A stretch of DNA of 64,000 nucleotides, taken from Oscillospiraceae bacterium (lineage in GTDB: Bacteria > Bacillota_A > Clostridia > Oscillospirales > Ruminococcaceae). Position 1 is the first letter of the stretch; each line of letters starts with the position of its first letter. The stretch lies in NCBI GenBank assembly GCA_017523995.1, contig JAFWUX010000034.1, positions 1 through 64,000 of the forward strand, read 5' to 3'. Under the pieces are notes generated by a model that was not told the origin of the DNA, ran no database searches, and saw nothing but the letters and a program-made list of their open reading frames with translations. Shown in pieces: positions 36,021 to 43,801 of the stretch. The translations under genes and the position numbers were made by a program.

Positions 36021-36578
36021 ATGCAGGATCACCGGATCATTGAGCTGCTGCAGAAGCGCGATGAAGCGGCTATCTCAGAAATCCGCAGCAAATACGGCAA
36101 TCTGTGCTTTCGCATCGCGGAGCAGATGCTGCACAACGCCGAGGATGCGGAGGAATGTGTCAGCGAAATGCTGCTGGCGGTGTGGAACAGCGTTCCGCCG
36201 CAGGTGCCGCGCAATCTGGAGGCATATCTTGTGACATTGCTTCGCCGTGCCGCAACCGACAGGCTGCGCAGCATGACGCGGCTCAAACGCGGCGGCTCGC
36301 AGATTGCGGAAACGCTGGACGAGCTGGCGGAGGTCATCCCCGCAAAGGATAACGTCGAATCGGAAGTGGATCGCCGTGCGCTGACAGCCGCACTCCGCTC
36401 ATTTCTGGACGGTCTGCCGGAAGCATCCCGACAGATTTTCATGGAGCGCTACTATTTCAACACGCCCGTCCGGACAATCGCGGAACGGCACCGGATGCAG
36501 GTCAGCGCAGTCAATGTGCAGCTGCACCGCATCCGGAAGAAGCTGAAAAAGCATCTTGAAAAGGAGGGATTCTTTTGA
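36021..36578 (+). CDS. ECF-type RNA polymerase sigma factor
   Basis: The 185-residue sigma-70 family factor has region 2 (about 10-80; CFRIAEQMLHNAEDAEECVSEM and AYLVTLLRRAATDRLR) and region 4 (about 125-180; TPVRTIAERHRMQVSAVNVQLHRIRKKL). The start at 36021 is preferred to 35982 because GGGGGTG precedes it. It overlaps the next gene (TTGA), a membrane protein that is very likely its anti-sigma partner. Confidence 0.9.
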   Translation: MQDHRIIELLQKRDEAAISEIRSKYGNLCFRIAEQMLHNAEDAEECVSEMLLAVWNSVPPQVPRNLEAYLVTLLRRAATDRLRSMTRLKRGGSQIAETLDELAEVIPAKDNVESEVDRRALTAALRSFLDGLPEASRQIFMERYYFNTPVRTIAERHRMQVSAVNVQLHRIRKKLKKHLEKEGFF

Positions 36579-38254
36579 AACCGATCGACATTCTGGATGC
36601 GCTGAGTGATCTGCCGGAGGAATACACGGCGTTTGCAGCGCACAGTGAATCTGTGCAGGCAGCATCCGAAAACCGAACAAACACGAATATTTCCCGAGGA
36701 GGGATCGTTATGAAAACGAATCAAAACGCGAAAACCGGAGCATCGAATTTCCGGATCCGCAAAGCAGGTATTGCGGCAGCCGTTGCAGTCTGCATCGGGC
36801 TGAATGCCGCGCTGATCTACGGGATCTCCCGCATGAAGCAGGATTCCGGCATCACTTCGCCTGCCGCCGCACCGGAGCTGGATGTGCAGCATCCGCAGTA
36901 TATGGAAACAGTCGATGCCATGCCGACCGGCATCATTGTCCGGATCACGAATGATACGGGAGATGCGCTCGCATACAATCCGCAGTATATCGTGATGCAG
37001 GACGGAAACAAGGTCGCAGACACCGAACTGCCGCCTGAGTTTGAATATGTGCCAAGTCCGATTCAGCCGGGCGCATGCGGACAGCAGCTCAGCTTTGCGC
37101 AGCTTCCGGCAGGCAGCTATACGCTGGTCAATCTCTCGGAGGACGGCGTCACAGAGGGCGCGCTCGGACATGTGGATTTTGAAATCTCCGCAGATTTTGA
37201 CAGCATGGTCTGGATTCCCGATGTCCGGAAAATGAACTACGATGAAGCAAAGGCACTGCTCGAGGAAAAGGGCGTTGACGTGACCAAAAGAGGCTCTGTG
37301 TATAACGGCGATGAATACGCTGTCAATGATGTCATGATGATGGAGGTTCCCGCCTACAAAACCGAGAAAGATCAGAACGGCATCGAATCCGCCTGTTTCC
37401 ACTATGACGGCAAAGGCTACTGGATCAACACAAGCGATACGGTCTCCCTGACGATCAATATCGGCTCGGACGGCGATCCGGCAACAGTTCCGTATGTGGT
37501 CGGCAAGGGCTTTGAGAGCGCTAAAAACGATCTGATGTTCCGCGGATACGGTGTTGACAAGCGCACTGCATATTATGACGATGTTCCTGCCGGATTGGTT
37601 GCAGAGGAAACCGTCGCAGACAAAGCAGTCCCCGAGGAGGGTGTCGAAGCACCGGTCGGCAGCTATGTCCGGATTACGGTCAGCCTCGGCAGAAAAGCTG
37701 ATGCGGCTGCACAGGATTCCAATACTGACACGGCATCTGCGGAGACAGTCACCGTTCCGGATTTCACCGGCATGAACTGGGAAATCGCAAAGCAAGCCGC
37801 GAAAGACGCCGGTTTCCTGCCTTCCAAGATGCTTTGTGAGCCGGACGGAAAACTGTCCGGAACAGTCACCAATCAGATTCCGCCTGCAGGAGAGGATATG
37901 CTGAAGGGCACCGTCCTCAGAATGTATGTCGCAAAAAAAGACGGCGAGCAGGATCTCACAATGAAGTTCAGCGTGACAGAGCCGCATGAGGGATGCTATT
38001 ACTTCTGCGTCCGCAATGAGGCGAAGGAGATCATCGGCATCACATACCCGTACAAGATGAACATGGAGACCGGATATATGGATGATTATATGTATCCGGA
38101 TTGCAGCGAGGAAAACACAAAGGTTGAGGCGTTCCTTGTAAACTATGTGACGAAGCAGGAAGCCCTGATTGGCAGCTACATCCTGCATCCGGAAACCGGA
38201 ACCTATGAGACGATCACCGAGGACATCGAAGCCGCATTCAGACAGGTTGAGTAA
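36575..38254 (+). CDS. Membrane protein with PASTA domains, likely anti-sigma factor
   Basis: The 559-residue protein begins at TTG 36575, 7 bases after AAGGAGG, overlapping the sigma gene. A short cytoplasmic N-terminus (1-63, MKPIDILDALSDLPEEY) like those of clostridial anti-sigma proteins precedes one membrane helix (about 64-84). Outside the cell it has a beta-rich domain and three PASTA-like units (about 208-300, 305-370 and 390-450; VPYVVGKGFESAKNDL, VPDFTGMNWEIAKQAAK), then a novel C-terminal domain. PASTA units bind peptidoglycan in kinases and PBPs, so this may sense the wall and release the sigma factor. Confidence 0.78.
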   Translation: MKPIDILDALSDLPEEYTAFAAHSESVQAASENRTNTNISRGGIVMKTNQNAKTGASNFRIRKAGIAAAVAVCIGLNAALIYGISRMKQDSGITSPAAAPELDVQHPQYMETVDAMPTGIIVRITNDTGDALAYNPQYIVMQDGNKVADTELPPEFEYVPSPIQPGACGQQLSFAQLPAGSYTLVNLSEDGVTEGALGHVDFEISADFDSMVWIPDVRKMNYDEAKALLEEKGVDVTKRGSVYNGDEYAVNDVMMMEVPAYKTEKDQNGIESACFHYDGKGYWINTSDTVSLTINIGSDGDPATVPYVVGKGFESAKNDLMFRGYGVDKRTAYYDDVPAGLVAEETVADKAVPEEGVEAPVGSYVRITVSLGRKADAAAQDSNTDTASAETVTVPDFTGMNWEIAKQAAKDAGFLPSKMLCEPDGKLSGTVTNQIPPAGEDMLKGTVLRMYVAKKDGEQDLTMKFSVTEPHEGCYYFCVRNEAKEIIGITYPYKMNMETGYMDDYMYPDCSEENTKVEAFLVNYVTKQEALIGSYILHPETGTYETITEDIEAAFRQVE

Positions 38255-38269
38255 ACAGCATATAGCAAC

Positions 38270-38308
38270 AGCCGCCGGTGTGCAGAAAACACATCGGCGG
38301 CTGATTTT
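38270..38308 (+). terminator. Terminator of sigma/PASTA pair
   Basis: AGCCGCCG and CGGCGGCT arms followed by GATTTTATG. Confidence 0.7.
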
Positions 38309-38407
38309 ATGCCGTAAACATCCCGAAAAACGATTGTGCGCAATGCATATGTGACCGCTGTGAATGCGGTCGGATACCGCGCGGATGCACTTTTCAGGTC
38401 TTGTTTA

Positions 38408-39388
38408 TTATTCCCACTCAATCGTGGCGCAGGGCTTCGGCGTGAGATCATAGAGCACGCGGTTGACGTTCTCGACCTCAGCTGTAATACGCGCGGTGAT
38501 GTGCTGGAGCAGGGCAAAGGGGACATCCTCGACGGTTGCGGTCATGGCGTCCTTGGTATTGACAGCACGGATGATCACCGGATACGCAAAGGTGCGCTTG
38601 CCGTCCTTAACACCGACGGACTTGAAATCCGGAACAGCAGTGAAATACTGCCAGACCTTGCCCTCAAGACCGTTCTTTGCAAACTCCTCACGCAGGATCG
38701 TATCGCTCTCGCGGACAGCCTCAAGACGGTCGCGGGTGATTGCGCCGAGGCAGCGGACACCAAGGCCGGGGCCCGGGAACGGCTGACGGAAGACCATATT
38801 ATCCGGCAGACCGAGCGCCTTGCCCACAACGCGGACTTCATCCTTAAAAAGCAGCTTGACCGGCTCTACGAGCTCAAACTGCATATCCTCCGGCAGACCG
38901 CCGACATTGTGATGTGCCTTGACGCCGTCGCTCTCGAGGATATCCGGATAGATCGTGCCCTGTGCGAGGAACTCGATGCCGTCCTGCTTGCGTGCCTCCT
39001 CCTCAAAGACGCGGATGAACTCTGCGCCGATGATCTTGCGCTTGCGCTCGGGCTCTGCAACGCCTGCGAGCTTATCGAGGAAACGGTCCACCGCATCCAC
39101 ATAAACGAGGTTTGCGTGCATCTGATTGCGGAACACTTCGACGACCTGTTCCGGCTCGCCCTTGCGAAGCAGTCCGTGATTGACATGGACGCAGACAAGC
39201 TGCTGCCCCACTGCCTTGATCAGCAGCGCTGCGACAACCGAGCTGTCCACACCGCCGGAGAGCGCGAGCAGAACCTTCTTGTCGCCGATCTGGGCGCGCA
39301 GTTCTTTGACCTGCTCCTCGATGAATGCATTTGCGAGCGCTTCTGTGGTGATGCGCTCCATAGATTCGGGTCTGACATTGGAACTCAT
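38408..39388 (-). CDS. guaA: GMP synthase, synthetase domain only
   Basis: The 326-residue protein is the ATP pyrophosphatase and dimerisation part of GMP synthase without the glutaminase domain: PP-loop [16 protein letters not shown] (about 40-55), [27 protein letters not shown] and the end KPCATIEWE. It is a paralogue, not a fragment: it has its own AGAGGAGG site and promoter. Stand-alone subunits of this type pair with a separate glutaminase in Archaea; here none is adjacent, so it may use ammonia or borrow the full enzyme's partner. It differs clearly in sequence from the full-length guaA of this window. Confidence 0.9.
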   Translation of the reverse strand: MSSNVRPESMERITTEALANAFIEEQVKELRAQIGDKKVLLALSGGVDSSVVAALLIKAVGQQLVCVHVNHGLLRKGEPEQVVEVFRNQMHANLVYVDAVDRFLDKLAGVAEPERKRKIIGAEFIRVFEEEARKQDGIEFLAQGTIYPDILESDGVKAHHNVGGLPEDMQFELVEPVKLLFKDEVRVVGKALGLPDNMVFRQPFPGPGLGVRCLGAITRDRLEAVRESDTILREEFAKNGLEGKVWQYFTAVPDFKSVGVKDGKRTFAYPVIIRAVNTKDAMTATVEDVPFALLQHITARITAEVENVNRVLYDLTPKPCATIEWE

Positions 39389-39405
39389 AACGTAAAACCT
39401 CCTCT

Positions 39406-39420
39406 GCGGGCAGTGCCCGC
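39406..39420. repeat. Single copy of the GGGCAGTGCCCGC dyad
   Basis: GCGGGCAGTGCCCGC, then CTCCTTTTTTCTATAG: the same beginning as the 103-bp tandem unit. It joins directly to the element at 39431. Confidence 0.7.
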
Positions 39421-39430
39421 CTCCTTTTTT

Positions 39431-39522
39431 CTATAGCTGTCGAAGAACCATGCTCCATTTTGGAACAGTGGGCTGAGGTTATGCAATACTCAGTAAGGTG
39501 TTTGGTTCTATGACTGCTTTAG
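39431..39522. repeat. Short inverted-repeat element, family 2, copy A
   Basis: It begins CTATAGCTGTCGAAGAACCA and ends TTTGGTTCTATGACTGCTTTAG, imperfect inverted ends of a 92-bp unit. The inside (ATGGAGC... GGGCTGAGG) is the reverse of sequence at 43568-43640. It lies in the transcribed leader of the second GMP synthase gene. Confidence 0.62.
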
Positions 39523-39556
39523 CAAATCGCCTGCCGGTGCTGCCGGCTGTTCTTCT

Positions 39557-39585
39557 ATTATAACATATCAGGCGACAAAAAGCAA
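39557..39585 (-). promoter_or_regulatory. Promoter of second GMP synthase gene
   Basis: Minus strand TTGCTT, 17 bases, TATAAT, with a leader of about 165 bases that contains the family 2 element and the dyad. Confidence 0.75.
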
Positions 39586-39602
39586 GGTGCACAGGCTGCA
39601 TT

Positions 39603-40202
39603 TCAGTCCTGGTCCTTCAGCTGCCCGCGGATAATCAGTTCCTGTGTTATGCGATACCCCAGACCGTACACTGTTGCTGCGCCGATCGTCAGATATTTCG
39701 GGCGCGTTTCCAGCTTCTGATCGTATTCATCCCAATAGGGATGCTGAAAACAGTATTTGTAAAATCCATAGCTCGGAACATCACCCAGTTCATCAAGATG
39801 CATGATATTCTGAAACCAGCCTTTTGTCCACATTGCTCTTGAGAGCATCACCGGTTCAATCAGAATATTCTCATAATCCAGTGTAAATGCAGTCGGATCA
39901 ATACGATCGGCATGTGTATTGAAAATGAGAACAACATACATATCATCGCCGATCATGTTATGAATATGCGCATTCAGTACCACGCCGCAGTAATAAAGAT
40001 GATTGACCGCCCTGCAGACAAAAACATCGCCTGTTTCCGGCAGCGCATATGACCGTTTGATATACTGCAGTTCATAATGCCCGCGTTCACCGCAGTCAAA
40101 ATACCGGCTCAGATCATCCAGTCTCTGCCGGATCTCCGGCGAAAGGGATTCACACCGCTTTTTCCATGCTGCAGCGAGCAGGTTGTCTTCCTGATTCCGC
40201 AC
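39603..40202 (-). CDS. Unrecognised protein, possibly Imm26-like immunity protein
   Basis: The 199-residue cytoplasmic protein carries, near residue 58, GDVFVCRAVNHLYYCGVVL, which resembles the opening strand of Imm26-type immunity domains (G-D-x-F followed by a strand with Gly and Val). The rest, with FNTHADRIDPTAF and WTKGWFQNIMHLDE, is unfamiliar. It follows a 90-residue ORF by 32 bases on the same strand. The immunity assignment is a guess from one motif. Confidence 0.55.
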   Translation of the reverse strand: MRNQEDNLLAAAWKKRCESLSPEIRQRLDDLSRYFDCGERGHYELQYIKRSYALPETGDVFVCRAVNHLYYCGVVLNAHIHNMIGDDMYVVLIFNTHADRIDPTAFTLDYENILIEPVMLSRAMWTKGWFQNIMHLDELGDVPSYGFYKYCFQHPYWDEYDQKLETRPKYLTIGAATVYGLGYRITQELIIRGQLKDQD

Positions 40203-40234
40203 AGTTTCTCATCTCCTTCTCATGCACGGATTTC

Positions 40235-40507
40235 TCAGCACCGAATCTCCGGCAGCTGATACTGTTTCTTGTCCGCATGAACGGTCTCGTCCAGAAAATA
40301 CTGCGGGATCTCCGCAACATTATAATGAAAATCCAGACCGCGCTTTCGGGCAAACTTGACCATCGTGATCCCGCATGTGTCTAATATCAGTGAATATTCA
40401 TAGGTGTATCTATAGTATTCATAGATCAGCCTGTATGCGCCGCTGATTCCATAGAACAGCGTTGAACGTTCTCTGATCGGCGGCAGAACCGGATCATGCG
40501 GAGCCAT
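40235..40507 (-). CDS. Small unrecognised protein (90 residues)
   Basis: This 90-residue ORF (MAPHDPVLPPIRERSTL...) has a central aromatic stretch YRLIYEYYRYTYEYSLIL. Its ATG lies inside the end of a 21-codon ORF in another frame (40494-40559). The ribosome site is weak. It may be translated by coupling, or the two pieces may be one gene broken by a single-base frameshift. It is part of the transcript that includes 39603-40202. Confidence 0.5.
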   Translation of the reverse strand: MAPHDPVLPPIRERSTLFYGISGAYRLIYEYYRYTYEYSLILDTCGITMVKFARKRGLDFHYNVAEIPQYFLDETVHADKKQYQLPEIRC

Positions 40508-40559
40508 CGTATTCTGCTTTCAGCTTCTCCCGCTTGGCAGTTGCATAGTCTATCTTCAT
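40494..40559 (-). CDS. 21-residue ORF overlapping the next gene
   Basis: ATG at 40559 with AGAGGTG upstream opens MKIDYATAKREKLKAEYDGS and one more residue, ending in TGA 14 bases after the ATG of the 90-residue ORF. Its well-placed ribosome site and promoter suggest that it is the true N-terminus of the downstream protein before a frameshift, or a leader peptide. Confidence 0.45.
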   Translation of the reverse strand: MKIDYATAKREKLKAEYDGSA

Positions 40560-40609
40560 GTATTCACACCTCTTTTTCAAACAGTTCGACGGCGTATCAT
40601 CTATTCTTG

Positions 40610-40638
40610 ATTATAACACAGTACCAGACAAAAAGCAA
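40610..40638 (-). promoter_or_regulatory. Promoter of small ORF-Imm26-like operon
   Basis: Minus strand TTGCTT, 17 bases, TATAAT, about 45 bases before the ATG at 40559. Confidence 0.75.
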
Positions 40639-40650
40639 GCGGGCGGGCAG

Positions 40651-40665
40651 GCGGGCAGTGCCCGC
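40651..40665. repeat. Single copy of the GGGCAGTGCCCGC dyad
   Basis: GCGGGCAGTGCCCGC, then ATCCGTTTTTCTATAG, joined to the element at 40676 as at 39406. Confidence 0.7.
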
Positions 40666-40675
40666 ATCCGTTTTT

Positions 40676-40827
40676 CTATAGCCGTCTTAGTACCATGGAT
40701 ATACTGGACACTGACTCTTTGGGGCTTCAATTCCTGATAATACCGGGTATTGCGTACCCTCAGCCCTCACGCTAAATTAGTAAATGGTTCTCCGGCAGCT
40801 GCAGACATACGGCTGTCGATTCTGCCG
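40676..40827. repeat. Short inverted-repeat element, family 2, copy B
   Basis: It begins CTATAGCCGTCTTAGTACCA and its inverse end ATGGTTCTCCGGCAGCTGCAG is at 40784-40804; a further dyad CGGCAG/CTGCCG reaches 40827. Sequence from 40750 on matches copy C at 43568-43650. Confidence 0.6.
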
Positions 40828-40845
40828 CAAACAGGCGTTTCCGGC

Positions 40846-40874
40846 TTGACAATAAAATAATAAAATGGTATAAT
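40846..40874 (+). promoter_or_regulatory. Promoter of lectin-hydrolase gene
   Basis: TTGACA, a very A-rich 17-base spacer, TATAAT: a perfect consensus promoter whose last base starts the palindrome at 40874. Confidence 0.85.
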
Positions 40875-40902
40875 GATATGGTGTCTGACAGACACCATAT
40901 CA
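40874..40902. promoter_or_regulatory. 29-bp perfect palindrome on the transcription start
   Basis: TGATATGGTGTCTG, one central base, CAGACACCATATCA. Two exact 14-base arms directly follow the -10 box, covering the start point. With no loop and no T-run it is a protein operator, not a terminator. A strong promoter fully covered by such a site implies tight repression. Confidence 0.8.
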
Positions 40903-40943
40903 TTGAACACGCCGTTCAAAACGGCAGAAAGGAATTTGAAGAC

Positions 40944-42269
40944 ATGAAAAAACACACTTCAATCTCAAAAACAATCACCGCGCTCTCTCTTTCAGCTGTT
41001 TCGTGTGCATCGCTGATGCTTGCACCGATGACAGCCAACACTGCACTCTTGCAGAACTATTGCATCACAGCCAGTGCAAGTTCAGACAAATTTACTGAGG
41101 ATACGCTCATCCTTGCCAACGGACAGATGGCCGGTTCTTCCGGTTACGGCTCCGAAGCCTGGTATTCCAAGAACAAGAGATTCAAGCTGGTATTTACTAT
41201 GGACGGTGATCTTGTTCTGTACGATCAGTCAAACAGCAACCGTGTTGTGTGGCACTCTGATACCGGTATCGGAAACAGCTATTCGACACGTTCATTCCGG
41301 ATGACAATGCAGACAGACGGCAACTTCGTCATTGCCTATCAGAATCGCTACAGCCGAACTGCAACGCCGATGTGGCAGGCACATACTGTTGCCGACGGCG
41401 GAACTGCGTGCCAGCTGCGCCTTTCCAATGACGGTGAGCTCTATGTATATCACAGCCAGAGAAAGCAGTGCCTCTGGAGCAGCAGAAGTGCAATCGAGTG
41501 CACCGCAAAAGCCAATACATACCTGCGTTCGAGCCAGTGCATCTCCTCCCCCAACCGCCTGTTCCGTGCGATTATGCAGCCTGACGGCAATTTCGTTGTC
41601 TATGATAACAGAACCGGCAAGGATAAGGCAATCTTCTACACCGGAACACATGGTCACAGCGGTGCGTTCTTTGCGCTGCAGCAGGACGGCAATCTGGTGG
41701 TATACTCCGGTTCCACACCGCTGTATAATACCGGAACATGCAGCAAACCTTATGCAGACTATAAGCTCTCACTCGGCGATGACGGCATCCTGACACTTGT
41801 CCGGAAATCGGATAACCGCAAGATCTGGACATCCAACGGCAGCGCCAAGGTTGAGCATATGCTGACATGGGCAATCAATATTGCAAATGACAATTCCCAC
41901 GGTTACAACTGGAACTACCCGAACAGACTCGGACCGGACTATGACTGCTCGTCCCTTGTCTGCGCTGCGGCAAAGCAGGCAGGCTTCAACGTCCGTGCCG
42001 ATCTGACAACCTATACCATGAGAACGAACTTTGTTGCTGCGGGATTTACATGGATTCCGTGGTCGCAGATTGGCAGCACCGCAAATCTCAAGCGCGGTGA
42101 TATTCTCCTGAATGAAGCTGCGCATACAGAAATCTACCTCGGCAACAATCAGAATGTCGGTGCACACTGGGATTATGACGGCAAACGCGGTGACAGCTCC
42201 GGCAAAGAGATCAGTGTCGGCAACTACTGGTTCGATAACTGGAACGGCGTTCTCCGTTACAACGGCTGA
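40944..42269 (+). CDS. Secreted bulb-lectin protein with NlpC/P60-like domain
   Basis: The 441-residue protein starts with a signal peptide (about 1-45; hydrophobic ITALSLSAVSCASLMLA). Two bulb-type (B_lectin, mannose-binding) domains follow, with QTDGNFVIAY, QPDGNFVVYDN and QQDGNLVVYSG, the Q-x-D-x-N-x-V-x-Y ligand pattern. The C-terminal 130 residues resemble an NlpC/P60 or CHAP peptidase, with Cys335 in YDCSSLVCAAAKQAGF and His394 in AAHTEIYLG. It should bind mannose-like glycans and cut peptidoglycan peptides. The start is the Met before a basic signal sequence, with AAAGGA upstream. A strong, operator-covered promoter drives it. Confidence 0.85.
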   Translation: MKKHTSISKTITALSLSAVSCASLMLAPMTANTALLQNYCITASASSDKFTEDTLILANGQMAGSSGYGSEAWYSKNKRFKLVFTMDGDLVLYDQSNSNRVVWHSDTGIGNSYSTRSFRMTMQTDGNFVIAYQNRYSRTATPMWQAHTVADGGTACQLRLSNDGELYVYHSQRKQCLWSSRSAIECTAKANTYLRSSQCISSPNRLFRAIMQPDGNFVVYDNRTGKDKAIFYTGTHGHSGAFFALQQDGNLVVYSGSTPLYNTGTCSKPYADYKLSLGDDGILTLVRKSDNRKIWTSNGSAKVEHMLTWAINIANDNSHGYNWNYPNRLGPDYDCSSLVCAAAKQAGFNVRADLTTYTMRTNFVAAGFTWIPWSQIGSTANLKRGDILLNEAAHTEIYLGNNQNVGAHWDYDGKRGDSSGKEISVGNYWFDNWNGVLRYNG

Positions 42270-42297
42270 TTCCGCACAAATCTGATACCTGATACAG

Positions 42298-42331
42298 AGC
42301 CCTGCTGCAGGAATGCGGCAGGGCTTTGCCG
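42298..42331 (+). terminator. Terminator of lectin-hydrolase gene
   Basis: AGCCCTGC and GCAGGGCT arms followed by TTGCCGTTT. Confidence 0.75.
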
Positions 42332-42348
42332 TTTCTGCATATATTCCA

Positions 42349-42377
42349 TTGACATATCAATCCACATATGTTATAAT
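42349..42377 (+). promoter_or_regulatory. Promoter of dockerin protein gene
   Basis: TTGACA, 17 bases, TATAAT, about 77 bases before the start at 42454. Confidence 0.8.
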
Positions 42378-42453
42378 CAAATAAAAAAACAATGTGGATG
42401 TATCATCAGAAGTACATGGCTTGCTGTTTGCGCAATGAAAGGAAGTGTCTCCG

Positions 42454-43476
42454 ATGAAAAGACTGATTTCTGTTTTGCTCGGGATCATTCTGCCGATGCA
42501 AATTGTTTCCGCATTTGTGCTCCGGACATCTGCAGCAGGCAGTGAAGCGCCGAAACCGGTTTTCACTGTCTCGCCTTCGGAAATCACAATGACGGAGGGC
42601 GAAACCTGCAGGCTGACCGTAACAGTTGATCCCGAATATGCGGATCAATCGACCGTTTATCTGCATTCGTGTGAGAATAAAACAATTGTCTCACATGATG
42701 GTACTGTCACTGCATACAACTGTGGGGAAGACGATATTATGGTTGAGGTTTCGGTTCCGGATGAAAGCTCCGATACCGGAAAGCGCACATATTCACAGGA
42801 AGTCAAGATTCAGGTGCGGCCGGATGAAACACTCCCTGCGGAAACCCGCGCGGAGCTCGACAGACTGCAAAACCACTCGCAGTACGGCGAATTTCAGCGC
42901 AGAACACTGGAGCTGCTCGGCATCCTCGATGAAAACACGCCGCGCATCACGGCGGAGCAGGTCGATGAGATCCTGCACGCTGACCTGCCGCCGGAAGAAA
43001 TGATCGCAAAAATCAACGCGATCCACGGATATCCGGATTATATCTGGCGCGGTGATCCCGGCGCCTGTGCATACTGGCTGGATGACAAAGGCAGCGATCA
43101 GATCAGCATCGTCGGCGGTGCAATGATCTTCCGATCTAAAATATATGATGACGGAACTTATAAAGAGGAAACAGCGCTGTATCCGCCCGAAATTGATTTC
43201 GGTACAATTACCGGACCTATGGACGGTGCAGACCGCTCATACATCATATATAATCAGATTCCGTATGATGATCGCAATCCGGTCAGCGGCGATGCAAACC
43301 ATGACGGCGTATTCAATCTGGCAGATATTGCCGCGCTCGAAAAACTGCTGCTGACAGTTCCGGAAACCCGTTTCATCAAGCAGAACTGGGAAACCGCCGA
43401 TTTCAATCAGGACGGCATGCTCACTGCCGCCGACCTGACACTGATGAAGCGGGCATTGCTGAGCAAAGCAGGATAA
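42454..43476 (+). CDS. Secreted dockerin-containing protein
   Basis: The 340-residue protein has a signal peptide (1-27), a beta-sandwich Big-like domain (about 35-125, FTVSPSEITMTEGETCRLTV), a helical middle (about 130-200) with a conserved-looking stretch IHGYPDYIWRGDPGACAYWL, and a C-terminal type I dockerin: GDANHDGVFNLADIAALEK and ADFNQDGMLTAADLTLMKR, each with the calcium-binding D-x-N-x-D-G pattern. It should attach to a cohesin on a scaffoldin or the cell surface. No catalytic domain is recognised. The ATG at 42454 has GGAAG upstream; the GTG at 42445 is less likely. Confidence 0.85.
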   Translation: MKRLISVLLGIILPMQIVSAFVLRTSAAGSEAPKPVFTVSPSEITMTEGETCRLTVTVDPEYADQSTVYLHSCENKTIVSHDGTVTAYNCGEDDIMVEVSVPDESSDTGKRTYSQEVKIQVRPDETLPAETRAELDRLQNHSQYGEFQRRTLELLGILDENTPRITAEQVDEILHADLPPEEMIAKINAIHGYPDYIWRGDPGACAYWLDDKGSDQISIVGGAMIFRSKIYDDGTYKEETALYPPEIDFGTITGPMDGADRSYIIYNQIPYDDRNPVSGDANHDGVFNLADIAALEKLLLTVPETRFIKQNWETADFNQDGMLTAADLTLMKRALLSKAG

Positions 43477-43503
43477 GCAATGCTCCCGAATAATATAGTA
43501 TGC

Positions 43504-43540
43504 AAGCCGTCGGCGGGCAGTGCCGACGGCTTGCTCTTTT
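43504..43540 (+). terminator. Terminator of dockerin gene, with the repeat dyad inside
   Basis: AAGCCGTCGGC and GCCGACGGCTT enclose GGGCAGT, followed by GCTCTTTT. The loop resembles the GGGCAGTGCC dyad of the repeat families. Confidence 0.75.
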
Positions 43541-43567
43541 CAGTTCCTATACCCGGATAATCTGAGC

Positions 43568-43650
43568 ATTGCATCCCCTCAGCCCATCGCGTCAATTAGG
43601 AGCATGGTTCTCTGACAGCTGTAGACATATGGCTGTCGGTTCTACCGACC
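43568..43650. repeat. Family 2 element, copy C (incomplete)
   Basis: ATTGCATCCCCTCAGCCC through GAGCATGGTTCTCTGACAGC to the CGGTTCTACCG dyad matches copy B (40750-40827) and, inverted, copy A. The remaining bases to 43801 hold a -10-like TATAAT near 43740 and the ribosome site of the next gene. Confidence 0.6.
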
Positions 43651-43801
43651 CGACACCGAATTTTCACAATCCCGCAGAAATTTTCACGTTTGATAGATGA
43701 TCTTTCACTTTTTGCCTGCGTCTTTTTCATATTGCACCTGTATAATAAAGCCATAGAAAACAAACCAACACCCGATCACAAACACGAAAGGATGCGTTCA
43801 T

